From Strix aluco (Eukaryota > Chordata > Aves > Strigiformes > Strigidae): a stretch of DNA of 64,000 nucleotides. Position numbers and translations under genes: made by a program. The notes below the pieces were generated by a model. The model saw only the letters and a list, made by a program, of their open reading frames with translations. It was not told the origin of the DNA and made no database searches. Below are positions 1 to 15,345 of this stretch, in pieces. The stretch lies in the NCBI RefSeq assembly GCF_031877795.1, contig NC_133938.1, positions 16,710,920-16,774,919 of the forward strand, given 5' to 3'. Positions within the stretch are counted from its first letter, which is position 1; the number at the start of each line of letters is the position of its first letter.

Positions 1-3000
1 GGGGGTGTATGTTCACTGTCACCATCTTCTCTTGAAAGACAATCCAGGATAAACTGTTCTCTAGTTAAGAGATTTTTTGAACATCTGAGCTATCAGTTTA
101 AGTTTAGTAAGTGTTCACTCACGCATTTCACAGATCCTGATGCACAGAGTAGCCAATTTTTCATTATCAGCTGTCCAAACCTGAAGAAAACCTAGAAGTC
201 TGTTTCTTGTTCCAGCTTCTTCTACTTTCAAAACAAATGAGAAAATCTTCTTATTGCTCATTTCTTCACACTTACCTGATCTGCTTCCTTTAAGCACTGC
301 ATTATTACCAGTTTTTCCTGGTATGTATATCTGTGCCACTTCTAATCATGCAAAAAGGGGATGGAGAAGACTTGAATGCCCTTTTGGGGATTGTTGGATG
401 CACGCCTATAATTGCAAGGCTTATCATGACCACATCTTTCCTGGTAATGCTCTCTCTAGTGACTTACTGAGGAACTTGAATGACAGCTGGTAATTTTACA
501 GCTTCATAGCTATGAATGCCATGGATGTGTTATCATTAATCTCGACCTAGAAGCCCAACTCCAAATGAGCATTCATAATTTAGCCTAGTACCCATTTTTC
601 TTGGAAGCTTTTCATGGTGTCTGAATAAGATCTTACAGATCCTTGGCAAAATCAGCGGGCTTCCTCTCCTTTTCTTCCTCTCCTGGCTAGTAGCTACATT
701 CTATCTATCTCAGTCCAGCCATTTTCAAATGGCTTCTTTGTATCAGCTATAGGTACCCGTGCTTTTTTCCCCCGCAGAAGCAACTACTGCTTAGTAAGTA
801 CCATACTATCAAAGCCGATCACTGGAAACATTTTGTGCCTTTCCAGCCATTTTCTCACCAGAGTTAGGACTCTAGCATTTTTTCCACTGTGAGGAATTCT
901 GTTGATGTTTTGCATTACAAGTCACTGATCATACAAGCATAACATTTCTTTTATGCAATCTCATTTACTTACAATAAAAGGCACATGCTCTTATCTCTAA
1001 ACTGAGAAAGGTCAGTCCCCTCCCTGCTCTGGGGTTTTTTGTATACCCTATGGCAAGAAATCTTCTGAGTTGCTTCAGAACCTGCAGCACTAGCATTCCT
1101 CTCATCATCTTCTGAAGATGATGCACTGAAGCATCTCCCCCAAAAAAACTTCCAGCAGCAGAACCAGTCCACCCAGATAACTCAGCTTCAGACAGGCTCT
1201 AACAGCCTTGTTTCAGATGTCTTACTTAAAAAAAAGAAGCATAGTTGCTTTTGCCATTTCTCCTGAATAGGGAAGCTGCCATGGTCACTGCTTACAATGA
1301 AGATTTCCTCAACCTGTAAATAATACAATTAATCATTCTTCTCCGAGATTAGCCACACTGGTTTTCTCCTTGGAAACTGAGTATCAGATGGTGTTAACTT
1401 TAAGACAACTGGATACCACGTATATCATATGATCTCAAAACAAAAGGAATGATTAGCATGGTAACTTCCTGAGCTACCTGGCAGAATAGCAGAGCAAACA
1501 ATGTAAGGACAAAAGCCTCCTTGGTCACGGCAGTCGTGGGAATGCATCCTATTTCCAGAGCTGGTGACATTAACCTTCAGCTGCAATGCTCTTCCAGGAG
1601 CACTTCAGTAGCAAACAGAACTATTGTAAGACTTGAGAATTAGGCAGTCCATCAAACTGCGTACCTCATGTCAAATCCTTCACATTTCAAGAAATGGTAC
1701 CGTTCATTCCACATAACCCTGGAATAAATTCTGTACATATAGGACAGCAGAGGCAGATTTCTCAAAAAGTGTCTTGCTAGACATACTATAATCTGCAACT
1801 CGCTGCCTGGACACAAAATGAACCTTTGGGAAACCGACCAAACATCTGATTTTCATATCTGAACAGGAGCTTGCTGGTATTCCCTACCCTCAGCTCTCTG
1901 TGCCAGCTAAAGTATAAAGACATTCCTGTTAAAAAAGGAGCATAAGCAGGCTTTTCTTCTACCACATTCTCTGAAGATTAGCACCTTCAACCTAGCTACA
2001 TTAGGACAGCAGGTACAGAAAAAAAAGCAGATCAGAGTGAGCCTTTTAAATCAGAGACTCAAGTTCAGCACTTCAGGAAAAACATCCTTCATTTCTTTGC
2101 TTACAAAGCTCACAGAAGCCATTTGATCTCAGACAACTAGGACCTAGAGACCAGCTACCCGAGTAGCTTGTGACAACCCACATCCAGAAGTGGATGATGT
2201 AAGGCTGCATTACCTGCATGGAGACAACTATTCCTGTAAGAGAACTGGTCTGCATTAGATGGTAATTTTTAGTGGAAGTTTCACACACTATTGTTAGAAT
2301 GAAGGAGAATTTACATTAGCATTCTAGACAAAGCGAAGTACAGGCATTTATAGTCTCTCAACTCAAAAAAATGCAGATACACACAGTTCCTGAATTGTCA
2401 TGCTACACTGGCTGTCCACCTAGTCGAAGCTCCATTTCAACAAGCAGTCGTATTTGACTGCTGCAAAGGGGTCTCCATCCCAGCTGGAGCTCAGCAGGGC
2501 TGTCATTAAGGGTGTGGGAGGCTTCCCCTTGCATCCCAGCAGCCAGCTCCGCTCTGCTCCCTGCTAGCCGAGTCCCTGTTCCAGCCCAGTCACAGCAACC
2601 TGAGATTCTGAGAAACTACACAGATCTGGCACTTTGTAAGTTTTGCCTGCGACACTGTCCCTCATCTTGGAGCTTGCTACGACAGTGTCAGATATTTGGG
2701 TTTGTGCTAAGAGAGCAGGGGCACACGGAACCCTCAGCTGTGTACAAGTACCATTTTTCAAATCGTTGCCAGACTGGCAGCACAGAAGGGGTGGAATATA
2801 TCCCAGATTTGGCCTGGCAGCCTGTGAAACTGGCAAGGAGCAGTTGCGGAGTCTGCAGGTAGAGAAGGATCCAGAGAAAGCATTATCACACTGCCAAGGC
2901 TAGAATTGCGTAACTTGTTGTTAAATTCATGTACTCACTAAAAATGAGTAAATTTTTCTATATATCGAGGTTCAAAAGAATTGTTTCAAAAATCACTTTA

Positions 3001-3150
3001 AAAAATATTAACATCATATTAGCACATATGCATGCAAAACCTGTTCTGTCAAATTAAAGCTAGTCCAAGACAGAAGGAAAATAAAAATTACGAATGCTTA
3101 CATTAGTAGTTTAATTACATAAACTTCTATCAGTAGGCCTAATCTCACTG
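1..3150. other. Intergenic region downstream of C1orf52
   Basis: No exon of a recognised gene was found in this stretch, which follows the 3' end of C1orf52. In human, the next gene on this side is SYDE2, whose 5' end would face this region, but no SYDE2-like sequence or CpG island is visible here. On the minus strand between about 100 and 1200 there are short stretches with coding-like amino-acid composition, interrupted by stops and frame changes, which could not be identified (see findings). The remainder is unremarkable AT-rich sequence. Confidence 0.6.
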
Positions 3151-3154
3151 CAGA

Positions 3155-4142
3155 TTTCCTAAGGCACAGAAGCTTTATTTGAAAATCAACCTAGAGCAAC
3201 CCTCCCTCCAACCCAGTTTTGCTGGTACTTTTTCATATACAGACCCAAAAATCCATGCAGCAGCATATCACAAATGCAACATATACTGACTAGCACTTTG
3301 AGATTACCAACTGTTTGAACTGAAATAATACAATTTGGCAGTAAAGACTCTATCACAGCTTTGTCATAATTTTTTTCCACATAAATATCTAGATTCTATT
3401 TGCAATTTTAGGAAAAATACATTAAATACTTCAATTCTCCCTGCATCAGTTAGTCTCATGTTTCACTGATGCAGATCATATAACATCAAAAATTAAACTC
3501 CATTACTAGGTCCGTGTTTCTTCAGTTTGCAGTTGTATATTTATTACAAACAAAACCCTGAGGAATCTGTTGCGTCGTAAGAAATACATCACTGAAATGC
3601 ATATGGTACAGAATTCATCCCCCCTTATTCACAAAGCATGCAATGTAATATTTATACTGCAGATGTTTTCAAATGTAGTTTTATTCCAGTGACCTATTTG
3701 CAGTCTTTACATACATTTCAAAACAACATTATGCAAACATATCACAGGACAGTACTTAAAGAATCTTTAGTATATACTCCTTTATAAAAGGTTTTGACAC
3801 AATGAAAGTCAGTCCAGATAAGCTCACGTTACTAGGTTTCTTGATAAACAAAATACCATGAAGCCCTGTAACCCGCATGAGCACAAGTATCCATTAAAAT
3901 GGATCCCTCTTCCAAATCCCTCTTTTAAATAAACAGGTTTAAATTTTGTTCAGTAGATGAGTTTCTATCACAACACTGTCCACTTAATTTTGTGCTTTCC
4001 AAAAGGCAAGCATACTACAGAAATAAAATTCCCTACCCGATAGGAGAGAGAAATTCAGTAAACATGTATTTGTTTCCCATTCCAGCAGAGGAATCCAAGT
4101 TCATTGAAATCCTCATTATGGCTAAATCCAGCATGCCCTGCT
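3155..4142 (-). other. C1orf52: C1orf52 3' untranslated region (proposed extent)
   Basis: This AT-rich stretch follows the TAA stop. The distal end is placed at the AATAAA read on the minus strand at 3179-3174. Other AATAAA-like hexamers lie closer to the stop (for example near 3540), so shorter forms are possible. The extent is inference from signals only. Confidence 0.5.
3174..3179 (-). terminator. C1orf52: Candidate poly(A) signal of C1orf52
   Basis: A canonical AATAAA on the minus strand lies about 0.96 kb beyond the stop codon. It is a candidate only, because no transcript data are available and other AATAAA hexamers occur nearer the stop. Confidence 0.45.
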
Positions 4143-6755
<2,613 letters not shown>

Positions 6756-6772
6756 GCAATTATACAAAAAAC

Positions 6773-6778
6773 TTTATT
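6773..6778 (-). terminator. BCL10: Candidate poly(A) signal of BCL10
   Basis: A canonical AATAAA on the minus strand is followed downstream by T-rich sequence (GTTTTTTGTATAATTG), as expected of a cleavage site. It lies about 0.68 kb from the C1orf52 start codon. Confidence 0.6.
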
Positions 6779-8272
6779 CCAAAAGTGATAAAAACATTTC
6801 AAACTTTTAAAAAAAATGTATGCTATAAACATCTAGTAAGATAATACATTCATTTAAGTCTCAGGTTGATAGGCTCCGCTGCAGCAGCCATCCCTGCAGA
6901 GGCAGGCTTCCTGCAGGATGCGTGGCACTGTGGCAGGCAGCACACCTCAGGGGCTGAGATTGAGATCTGCAAGGCAGTCTACACCCTGCTCTTTCTGAGT
7001 TATGGCCAAGCTTGCTCAATCTCCTCCATTTACAGGAGCCCAAGAAGGGACCCGAACTCAAGCACAGCTCTAGGTGGTTACTGTGGGCATTTAGACAAAT
7101 CAATTTTCAGACATCCTGAGTATGTGTAACTACAGTTCAAGTTAATGGAAGAGAGGGATTTAAGCCTACCCTTAATTTCATGTTAGAGAGCAAAATTTTG
7201 TTTGCATATTTAGGCACTTAACTTCAAGAGTGCCTTCTGAACCAAGCAGTTTTGTTGAAAAGCATTTTCACCATCCTGACAGCCTATGACCTTAGATGCA
7301 TACAAGAAAAACAAGGATTTGTATAAACACTAAACAGAAGCCCACATCTTTATCAAATGTAAGCTATTCATATACTAAAGTATGGAGTGTAGTTGAACAT
7401 TGCAGTTTATTTTAACCTACCTCCAAAACCAGAGTAAACATGAAAAAAAATTTAGAGACTGTACTGAGGTCCTGCAGATGGGCCTGTCTCCACAAAAGGA
7501 GTTTATGAGTATTACCTGGGTTTGAATTTCATTGGAATTACATGGCTATAGCACTGTATGAGAGCCAAAATAATTTAAAGCCTTAAATTCAAACCTACGC
7601 TTTGATACACTGAAAGCATCCCCTCACTTTCAAGTGTAGCACTGCAGAACACAACTGTACACATTTCCAAGTAAGAGTTTGTCTTTGCCTAATAATTTCA
7701 AAGTGATTATAGGCCAACTTCATAAGAAGTAGATTGCAACTCAAGAGTAGAGTATGAAGGGCATACAGCATGTTACACTGTGTCAAGAAATGAGAACCTT
7801 CCCATGTTGAAATAGTTTAAAATGCATTTGACTCGAGAAACCATTTGAAATGTAAACCTGTGCTATCTGCTTTGAAGAGTAGGTATCTGAAGTGCAGCAT
7901 TTCCAAGAGTCCTTCAGGTATGGATACTTCTTGCTACAGGACTCCTCCTCTACTTACCTACTGTAACAAAACATACAAGATTTGCTCCTGAATAGCATTA
8001 TACAGTAACATTTTCTTACAGCCCACATGATGCTGTTACAGCAGTTTACATTCCTTTTCCACTACAAAGGCGAATTTATATTTAAAGTGCATCTCAAATC
8101 AGAAACCTCTAACTAATATACAAGAATAATATGCTAAGACTTGTGGAAGTGTATTTGCTAACTCAAATCACTGCAATACCGAGTGCTTTCTGATTTACTA
8201 GTAGGACAAAGTTCAAACAATTAAGAGACTTCTCGCAAATAAGCATAGCTACAGATCTGGCCAGATTCAGGG

Positions 8273-8296
8273 TTTTGGGGTTTGGGGTTTTTTTTT
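8273..8296. repeat. GGGTTTT-like G/T tract
   Basis: Three successive G-runs separated by T-runs, then nine T's, lie on the plus strand inside the BCL10 3'UTR. In the mRNA this reads as A9 followed by three C-runs. It resembles a short telomere-like or G-rich simple repeat. Confidence 0.7.
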
Positions 8297-8824
8297 GCAA
8301 ATGGAGCTGCACACACATACATAGAGGGCAAAATTTATCCTACAGATAAACATTTAATTTGGTAAATGAGTAAGCTGTTTGGTAAGTGAGCCTAAGCTTT
8401 TAGTTCAGAAAGTTATTTTTCAATACTCACTACTTCTCCTAACCATCATTCCCAATTCACCCATCACAGAAACATTAAGAAAAGCAGGTTTGTTAGTTTC
8501 TGTAGGAAGAAAAAACCCATTTGTTCTATAACTGCAGCTTAATTATCTGCAGCTTAATGTGCTATCTTAAATACATTGGTTTAAAAAACAAACCATTGCC
8601 GCTATAATAGCATGATCTTTTGAAAAAAGCTCTCTAAAGAACATAAAACCAAGCAGCTCCAGAGTCATTCAATTACAAAAAACCCTACTCCTTAGAAACA
8701 GTAAATAGCATATTGTTTCCTCTGATTTTGCTAATTAACGGTTTTACAACTTTTTTTTTAACCTTTATAAGACATTACACAAAATTTCAGTACTATTTGG
8801 ATGAACAGACAAAAGTCACTATGT

Positions 8825-9192
8825 TCACTGTGGTTGAAGAGAACGTGATCTTAAAGGCAGAAAGCAATTGTCACTTGAACTAGTACACGGTTCTTGCTGC
8901 TCTGACTGGAGCTCTGGGGGGAGTGGGGGTGCACCGGGGTCTCCAGGCCCTGGAAGGGTGGCTGAGAGAACAGCACTCTCTGCATTTCCCATCTCTGCAA
9001 TTGGCAAATTCATTGAATGAAGAGACACAGCAGACATAAATGCAGCAGTGCTATAATCTTCTTCTGGATGATGTATCTGGGTAGATTCTTTGTCTTTTGA
9101 TTTATCAAAAAAATTAGATTCATCAGAATATGATCTGGAAAGATTATTCGTTCCTCCATACAGTGAGGTCATACAGGTGCTGCAGCTTAGAC
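8825..9192 (-). CDS. BCL10: BCL10 coding exon 3 (C-terminal region and stop)
   Basis: The exon begins after a GTCTTAG acceptor. Its first bases complete a Gly codon and it continues LSCSTC, then the conserved TNNLSRSYSDESNF segment near the MALT1-binding region. The Ser/Thr-rich middle is poorly conserved, and a proline-rich PGDPGAPPLPPEL segment precedes LPLRSRSLQPQ and TGA (8827-8825). Confidence 0.97.
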
Positions 9193-12100
9193 CTAAGACA
9201 AAAAACAGAGACTGGATTTAATTACAATATGGTGCAGTCTTAAAACTGTGCTCTGATTTAATATCAGTAAGATTGCCAAAGATCAGTTGTATTTTTAACA
9301 GATTAACCTGTTCATCTCCCCTGTGACGTCCCAATATTCATGACAAATTAAAAAATACATGCAGGCTATCTAGGCTGACGTGAATGATTTCTCTGTATCA
9401 GCTATTATTTGACAAAGATGCACCATAATTTAAGCTTCATTTTAAGAAGTCACTTTAGCCCTCTGACCCATCTTTTGATAGATTTCTCTCACTGTGTTCT
9501 TCAAATTTTTAAAAGCTTCAGCTACATGGTTCTACTCTAAAGCGGACTACATTTGGAGGCTGTTTTACCTGAAGCCAGAGAAAACTTCAGGCCTTTCATC
9601 TCTAGTGTTAAAATATACTTCTTCCTTCTTTATTTCTCTTTTGGTGGGTGTGGAAGGGGAAGTAAGGGTTTTGGTTTAGAAGGCTTATACTTTCTTTATC
9701 TGCCTTAAAATATGAGTATATATGGTCACTTCAAGCCTTGTGTGTCAACAAAACCTCTCTGCCTGTATGAAACAACATATGCATACATTCACAGTGTCTA
9801 ATTTTAAGTTTTGGCATTGACGGCATACAGAGAAATTCCCCTCAGGTTGCACTTGCTGGCTTATCTTCTGCTGAGGTGTAAAGTTTAACAAAACCAGAGC
9901 ATCCTGCCACTGCAGTAAATTGCTTCAAGAGAAATGCAAGATGGAAGATAACCACCTATTCTGAGTTCTGAACTAGAACCTCGTAGAAAGCAAAACTGAA
10001 ATGTGAAGAAAGACTTACCCATCATAACAATACGATAGGGTCTTCTTGCAATTTGTTATTTCTGATGTGCTCAGATAGTAAAAAGACAAAGCCAGGATAC
10101 ATGCACTAGGATCTTAAACCCAAACTGGTGATATTTCCAAGAATGTTGTCCTAAACACTAGAGGAAGTAAAAAAAACCCCCAAAACCTGTACTAAGAAAC
10201 ATGATTTAAAGAACTGCTGGAGTTTAATTTTGCAGATCCTCAAAATAAAACTTATGTCTTACAAAATGTCATTATAAACTTCTCACCTTTGAGAGCTTCA
10301 AGTTTTTCATTTTTGACTTTTAACACTACGTCAGTTATCTTTTGTAAGAGGAAGTTTTGTGTTCTTTCTCGTCTGATAGATTCAATCAAAGCATCTAGTC
10401 CCTTTGGGTTTTCTGCTAAGTAGTCCAATAACTTCCCAGTTTTTTTCCTACTGGAAGATCGAGAAGAAATTTCTTCCGTGTCCTCTCTAGTGAGTATTTT
10501 CTTTGAACGTAGGTAATCAAAGTGTCTCTCAGCTATGATTTTATCACACAGGTAAGGACGCATCCTTTCTAAAGCCTGAAAAACAAAACAAACTAGTATT
10601 AGCCAATCTTTCAATTTATTTAGAAGCCTGTGTTTAAAACCTGTATGATTTTGATACAGGTTAACGAAACAATTTTTAAAGCTGCCAGCATGTTACCTAG
10701 CAGAGATTTTTCTCAGTGTAAAAGAAAAATTAAAAAGAACAACCCCACACCTTATCGAATTTACTTATCCCTTTCATTTGTTTTTCTTTGAGTGAACTTA
10801 GGAGTTTTAATACATGTTCAAGTAATAAGGTGAATACTTACTGAAAATGTTTACATCAAGTCTGTGGTTATCACATTTCAGAACAGTCACCAAGTAAAAA
10901 TGAAGAGAAATTATACCAACAACACACAACAGCACCTACTCACTTTGTGTACAGATACACTCATTCTCACTGACTACCCAGCTGCAACATTTCCATACTA
11001 TTTGCATTCATGAGGCACAACTTCAAATTATTGCAATTACTAATGTTTTCTGTACATTAAGTAAAAGCAATCTTGGAGCAACAGCACGAATACACTCACT
11101 GTTTAGAAGGTTTGTTAAATAAACACCATTATTTACAAATTCAACAGATTACTGGCATCCAAAATACCTGCACTTTCATCCACAGATGTACCTGCTCTCA
11201 ACAACTTTACTGGCTGCTTTTTGTCTTCATCAAACTGCCTTCTTTTGGTTTAAGATTTTATATTAAACACCTGAAGCAACTTGCACACCTCTAACATGCT
11301 GTACAGACCACTGAAAGTTAGCGCAACTGGTGACTCTGGCCAAAGCAAAACGATTACTCTCTGCAGCATAACCTCAGCTTACAAGGGTAAACCGGTTAAG
11401 TCCTCTCTACAACCAGCAAAAAGAAAGAGGTGGAAGAACCTGCCTATGGGATGGGACTCCATCCATCATCTGAAGACCCTAACATGCAGTCAATTAACAT
11501 GATGAAGCACAGACATCTGCCTTGAGCACTTCGGCAGCAGTGCCACTCTGCATCTTCAGGAACTGTAACACTTCGTATGGGATCATATTTCCTCAGAGAT
11601 CTTCCTGGAGAAGCATGCTATCTTTTGTAACTATATCCAATTCTAACCTGACTACCGATTTATTTCAGGGGAGTTTTATAGGAGCCACGTCAGAACTGAA
11701 GACTGCCATGTCACCACTTTGATTTCCTCCTTGGAAGATCAAGTGTCCTCTCCTATACTGACCAATTTATTTTTACAGTTATCAAACCAAAAAACAAGCT
11801 TCCTCCACCTTGTTCAGAAGGTATATACAAGCACAAACATCACCAAAATGTAAATGATATTCATCTTATTTCAATCTGTACATTAACAAGGCTGCTTGAT
11901 ATCAACATCAAAACAGAATTAATGCATGTGCTCACAACTCTCTGGTTTCAATATCTACTACTCTGTGAAGATGAGAGTCACAAATGACATCTCTGTGCTT
12001 CAAAAACAAGCTCTCATTTTATATAATACTACAAAATTGGCAGTTTCCCCCACCAACACTTTTCACTGTGCAGAATTACAAAAGAAGCCAGATACCCACT

Positions 12101-14923
12101 ACCTGAATATTACTGATGTGAAAAAACTACACCCCCCCAATCTCATTTGATTCAAAAAAAAAGAAAAAAATATTTGACAGTCAGAAGGAAAACCACCTTT
12201 AAGACATGTGGAGATGGAAAGAAACAAAAACTTCTTTCCTGAAGAAAGTTTTCAAATATCCTCCTGCTTTTTGAGATTAGATTCCATAACAGCAGCATTT
12301 AAAAATTAAAATTTGAAAATGCCCATCTGCCTTATAGCCATTTACTATCTCAGCAAATAGAAGCAGAGGAAAAGCTAGATATAAGGATGCACTTTAAGAC
12401 ATTATTTCAAACAGTAAAGTTCTGTCTGGCATACCGGTGCTTGGGAAAGCACCAAGAACTCTTAAAGAAAACACTTCCTGGACTGCTCCTCTAAGTACAG
12501 CAGAAGATAAATGTGTTCTTCTAGTTGCTCTTTAGGATTCAACAAATACAAATCAATGAACAGCCTGTGGTCACACAGTTGTTAAAGAAAACATCAGATG
12601 AGCATGCATGGAAGATAAAGAAAGGCTTTTGGCAGTAGACTATGACCACTAGATTGAATACAACATAAACCCAAACATGTAAGGGTGCAGCCGCATGGTG
12701 GCCAATTTAAGCGCAAGGAACACTCCCCCCCACATGACAGCTGCGTGCTCCTACCCCTTCCCTTGTACTGGTGGATGAGAAGATCATCAAGAAACTGAAT
12801 TGGTGTCTTTTTTCCCCCCTCCCACAGCCAGATTAATTACCTGATCTAGTTTAAAGTGCAGTCACATCGGCACTAGTGGTGGCATAACAACTGTGATAAG
12901 AGCAGAAAAGTGCAACAGCGCAGCTTATACCAATTTAGGAGGCTCTGGAATATATCTCAAGAGTCCAGCTGCAACAAGCCCATGCCTGAATGGTTACGAA
13001 TGTAGCAGGCAATACAGATTTCTTCAGTTCTCATGGAAATCTCATCCCATCACCAGAAGGATCAATCAACAATCAATCAACAATGTAAGTCAGTCCACAT
13101 TTCAACATTACAAGAATAGAGTGAGTTGTTACTGAATAGAAAGACTAGTGTGTTTTGACTAACATCTTCCTGTAATGAGTCTTTCACTGTATAAAGTGTA
13201 TCAGTTCTGAATTCCCCTCTGCACTGTCCTCATAGGTTAACAGTTTATGAGGAACAGAAAGAGTAAACACATTAGAACAGAAACTTTAAATATACTTTGC
13301 TCTGTATTGATGATTTTGTGTGGCTCACTGCCTCCTTCCCAGCTTTCGAATTAACGACTCCAACCTTTATAATTCCTCAAGACAGATTTACCCAGACCTA
13401 GTTATCCTTGCAAGTTAGCTTCCTGAGGTATGATGCCACATAGTATACACAGAACTTCTGGTAATGCAGCACTTCTGTTTGAAGTGATCCTATCAAAGTT
13501 ACTTGAAGAGGTTTGAAACAGCTAAGCGTTCACACTGAACCAGCACTTTGTATCATGAAGCCGCAACATTTAAAATCCCAGAGAAGCAGCTCTGAAGTCA
13601 GATTTATTGGATCGTATTTTGATGATAAAACTAGTGTTACTTCTTTCTACATACTAGGCTTCCATCAAGTCCTCAAATTACTGTAGGAGACCCTGTAAGA
13701 GTAAGGGCTGAAGCAACAAACATGCACTTCTGTGAGATGCAGCCATGAATTCAGTCACTGACACAGATTAACATATATATCATGTTATATATATAGTCTG
13801 ACTTAAGTAATTCTTATCTTTTTTTTGGTGTAACTACTGGATGCTAACTATTGCAGTATTACCCTGTGGTTCCACAGAAGCAAGTAATAACTTGAAAAAC
13901 ATGCCTCACAAAACTATGACAAAGCATTTAAAGAAAATTATGTATGCATAAAGCTAGTTTGAAACCAAAACCGAACTGCAAGCGCTCTTTATTGTACTTT
14001 AAGGGAACACAGAAAAAACAAATAAGTCAACACACTGTAAGTTACAAACAGAAACTGATTTTGTTTTGAAATTAACGAATCACTTGAGTTTAGTTAGCAC
14101 ATTGCTTGCTTCCCAGTCTAGCAAAGAGATAAGTAAATCCAGACTGAATCAGGATGAAGTCTTCCCTCAGATATCAGACATCAGTGATTAAATATGGGGA
14201 GAAAAAAATCAGAAAAGTATAGAATAAAAGGCCTAAAGAAAATTAGTATTTAATCCAAACACTCATTCTCTGTAAGAGAGAATCTTTTAACACCGAGAGA
14301 AGCATACACATTTGCAGCTAACCTTCGGATGCCGTATTAGTTACTCATCACCTACTCCCTCTCCTACGCCTCATCGCGGTACAGAGACACCACGAACACC
14401 AAACCCTCGCCACTCCGGCCTTGCGACGCGACAAGGGAGCAGAGCGCTTAGAAGAAACCAAAAGAAAACGGAACGCTCAGGCGAGTACCTGGCCGCAGGC
14501 TTCAGCTTTCGTAAGTCACGGTCAGCCTTCTACCGGGAAGCCCCCCGGTGGCCGGAGCCGCGGGCTGTCGCCGCGGGGCCCCAACCCACCGCCGCGGGGC
14601 CCAGAGCTGGGCCCGCCGCCCCCGCCCTACGGGAAGCCGACGGGGAATTCCAGGCAGCGCGGCAGGGGCCCGGCCCGGCGGCCCTCCCGCCTCCACACCG
14701 GCCTCCGCTCCCGGACTCTCGCTCTGGCAGAGCTTCCGCCTCCCCCGCCCGGGCCCAGGCCCGGGCCCCACCCCGCCCCAGCCCCAGCCCCAGCCCCAGC
14801 CCCGAGCGCCCCGGCCTCTCGGCCCAGCCCACCACTTACATCCTTCTTCACCTCGGCCATCTCGTCCTCCGTTAGCAGCCGCCCCGCCACCCCCGATCCC
14901 GACCCCGGGTCCGGGCCTTCCAT
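8825..14923 (-). CDS. BCL10: BCL10 orthologue, CARD-domain adaptor for NF-kB signalling, complete coding region in three exons
   Basis: The coding sequence joins 14923-14840, 10575-10287 and 9192-8825, giving 246 aa against 233 in human. The N-terminus (MEGPDPGSGSG...) is longer than human by nine residues before LTEDEMAEVKKD. Residues about 22-110 form the CARD, with YLCDKIIAERHFDYLRSKKIL, REDTEEIS and GKLLDYLAENPKGLD closely matching human. The lysines equivalent to human K17, K31 and K63 are kept. A Ser/Thr-rich C-terminal region follows, containing TNNLSRSYSDESNF and PGDPGAPPLPPEL. Known family role: CARD11-type scaffolds nucleate BCL10 filaments that recruit MALT1 in the cytoplasm, leading to NF-kB activation. 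Splice phases agree throughout, and nothing suggests a defect. Confidence 0.98.
9193..10286 (-). other. BCL10: BCL10 intron 2
   Basis: A 1.09-kb GT-AG intron between phase-1 exon ends. AT-rich; no repeat or nested gene recognised. Confidence 0.9.
10287..10575 (-). CDS. BCL10: BCL10 coding exon 2 (most of the CARD)
   Basis: The exon starts with ALERMRPYLCDK after a pyrimidine-rich acceptor (TTTTTCAG) and ends in phase 1 after LEALK plus one base, at a GTGAGA donor. It carries CARD helices 1-6 and the segment just beyond them. It is the most strongly conserved exon of the gene. Confidence 0.97.
13061..13082. repeat. Two-copy 11-bp tandem repeat (atcaatcaaca)
   Basis: The unit occurs twice without a gap, in BCL10 intron 1. 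It is a small direct repeat with no evident function. Confidence 0.8.
14775..14803. repeat. CCCCAG hexamer array at the 5' end of BCL10 intron 1
   Basis: Four to five consecutive ccccag units on the plus strand read as GGGGCT units on the BCL10 sense strand, beginning about 37 nt after the exon 1 donor. The run has the pattern expected of a G-quadruplex in the non-template strand or the nascent RNA. Confidence 0.9.
14840..14923 (-). CDS. BCL10: BCL10 coding exon 1
   Basis: This exon encodes residues 1-28 and ends in phase 0 after KKD at a strong GTAAGT donor (14839-14834). The ATG at 14923-14921 has G at -3 and G at +4. The frame is open far upstream, but only as GC-rich sequence without similarity, so this start is preferred because it lines up with the human N-terminus. 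Confidence 0.95.
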
Positions 14924-15345
14924 AGCCGACACGCCGCTGCCGGGGAGAGCCGCTCGGGGCAGCGCTTCCGGCTCGGGCCCCGCCCACGCGCGCCCACGCG
15001 CCAATGGGCCCTCAGGGAAGTCACTCCGCCCCCACGGCGGCCCCGCCCGGCGGCGCGTGCGCGGGGCGGTCCCGCCCACCCCCCTGGGGCTTCCCTCCCG
15101 CGGGCCGGGGAGCGGGGAACCGCCGGGCCTGGCGCAGGGAAGGCCCCGCCCTGCTCCAGAGCTGCCGCCGTGCGCCCCTCGCACCCCGCCGGAGGCCGGA
15201 CGGCCCCACGCTCTCGGGCTCGGCTCCAGAGGGTGCCGCGGAACCGCCGGGAGCCGCCGCCGAACCGGACCCGCCCCAGCCCCCGGGGCCGCCGCGGGGC
15301 CGCCCGGCCCTGCCCCACGCAGGAGCAAACTCTTAAAGAAAGAAC

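Larger units (their letters stand above)
10576..14839 (-). other. BCL10: BCL10 intron 1
   Basis: A 4.26-kb GT-AG intron. The 5' end (about 14500-14839) is GC-rich and part of the CpG island, and includes a CCCCAG hexamer array. The rest is AT-rich, with a short 11-bp tandem repeat (13061-13082) and an AT dinucleotide run near 13771-13797. An internal AATAAA (minus strand, about 13990) could support intronic polyadenylation but is unsupported otherwise. No nested gene was seen. Confidence 0.9.
14500..15345 (-). promoter_or_regulatory. BCL10: CpG island covering the BCL10 promoter, exon 1 and start of intron 1
   Basis: This is a roughly 0.85-kb block of very high G+C and CpG density around the start codon at 14923, with a sharp change to AT-rich sequence near 15345. 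It contains GC-box-like runs (for example around 15025-15060). This is a typical broad CpG-island promoter. It may also drive transcription to the right, since a good plus-strand splice donor lies just outside it. Confidence 0.85.

Noticed and set aside
115-339. Identification of the left-edge open frame as an eIF4E-type pseudogene
   Set aside because: Only a Trp-Thr pair and scattered residues agree. Flanking segments do not follow the eIF4E order.
13771-13797. AT palindrome-like run in BCL10 intron 1
   Set aside because: A simple alternating TA tract explains it.
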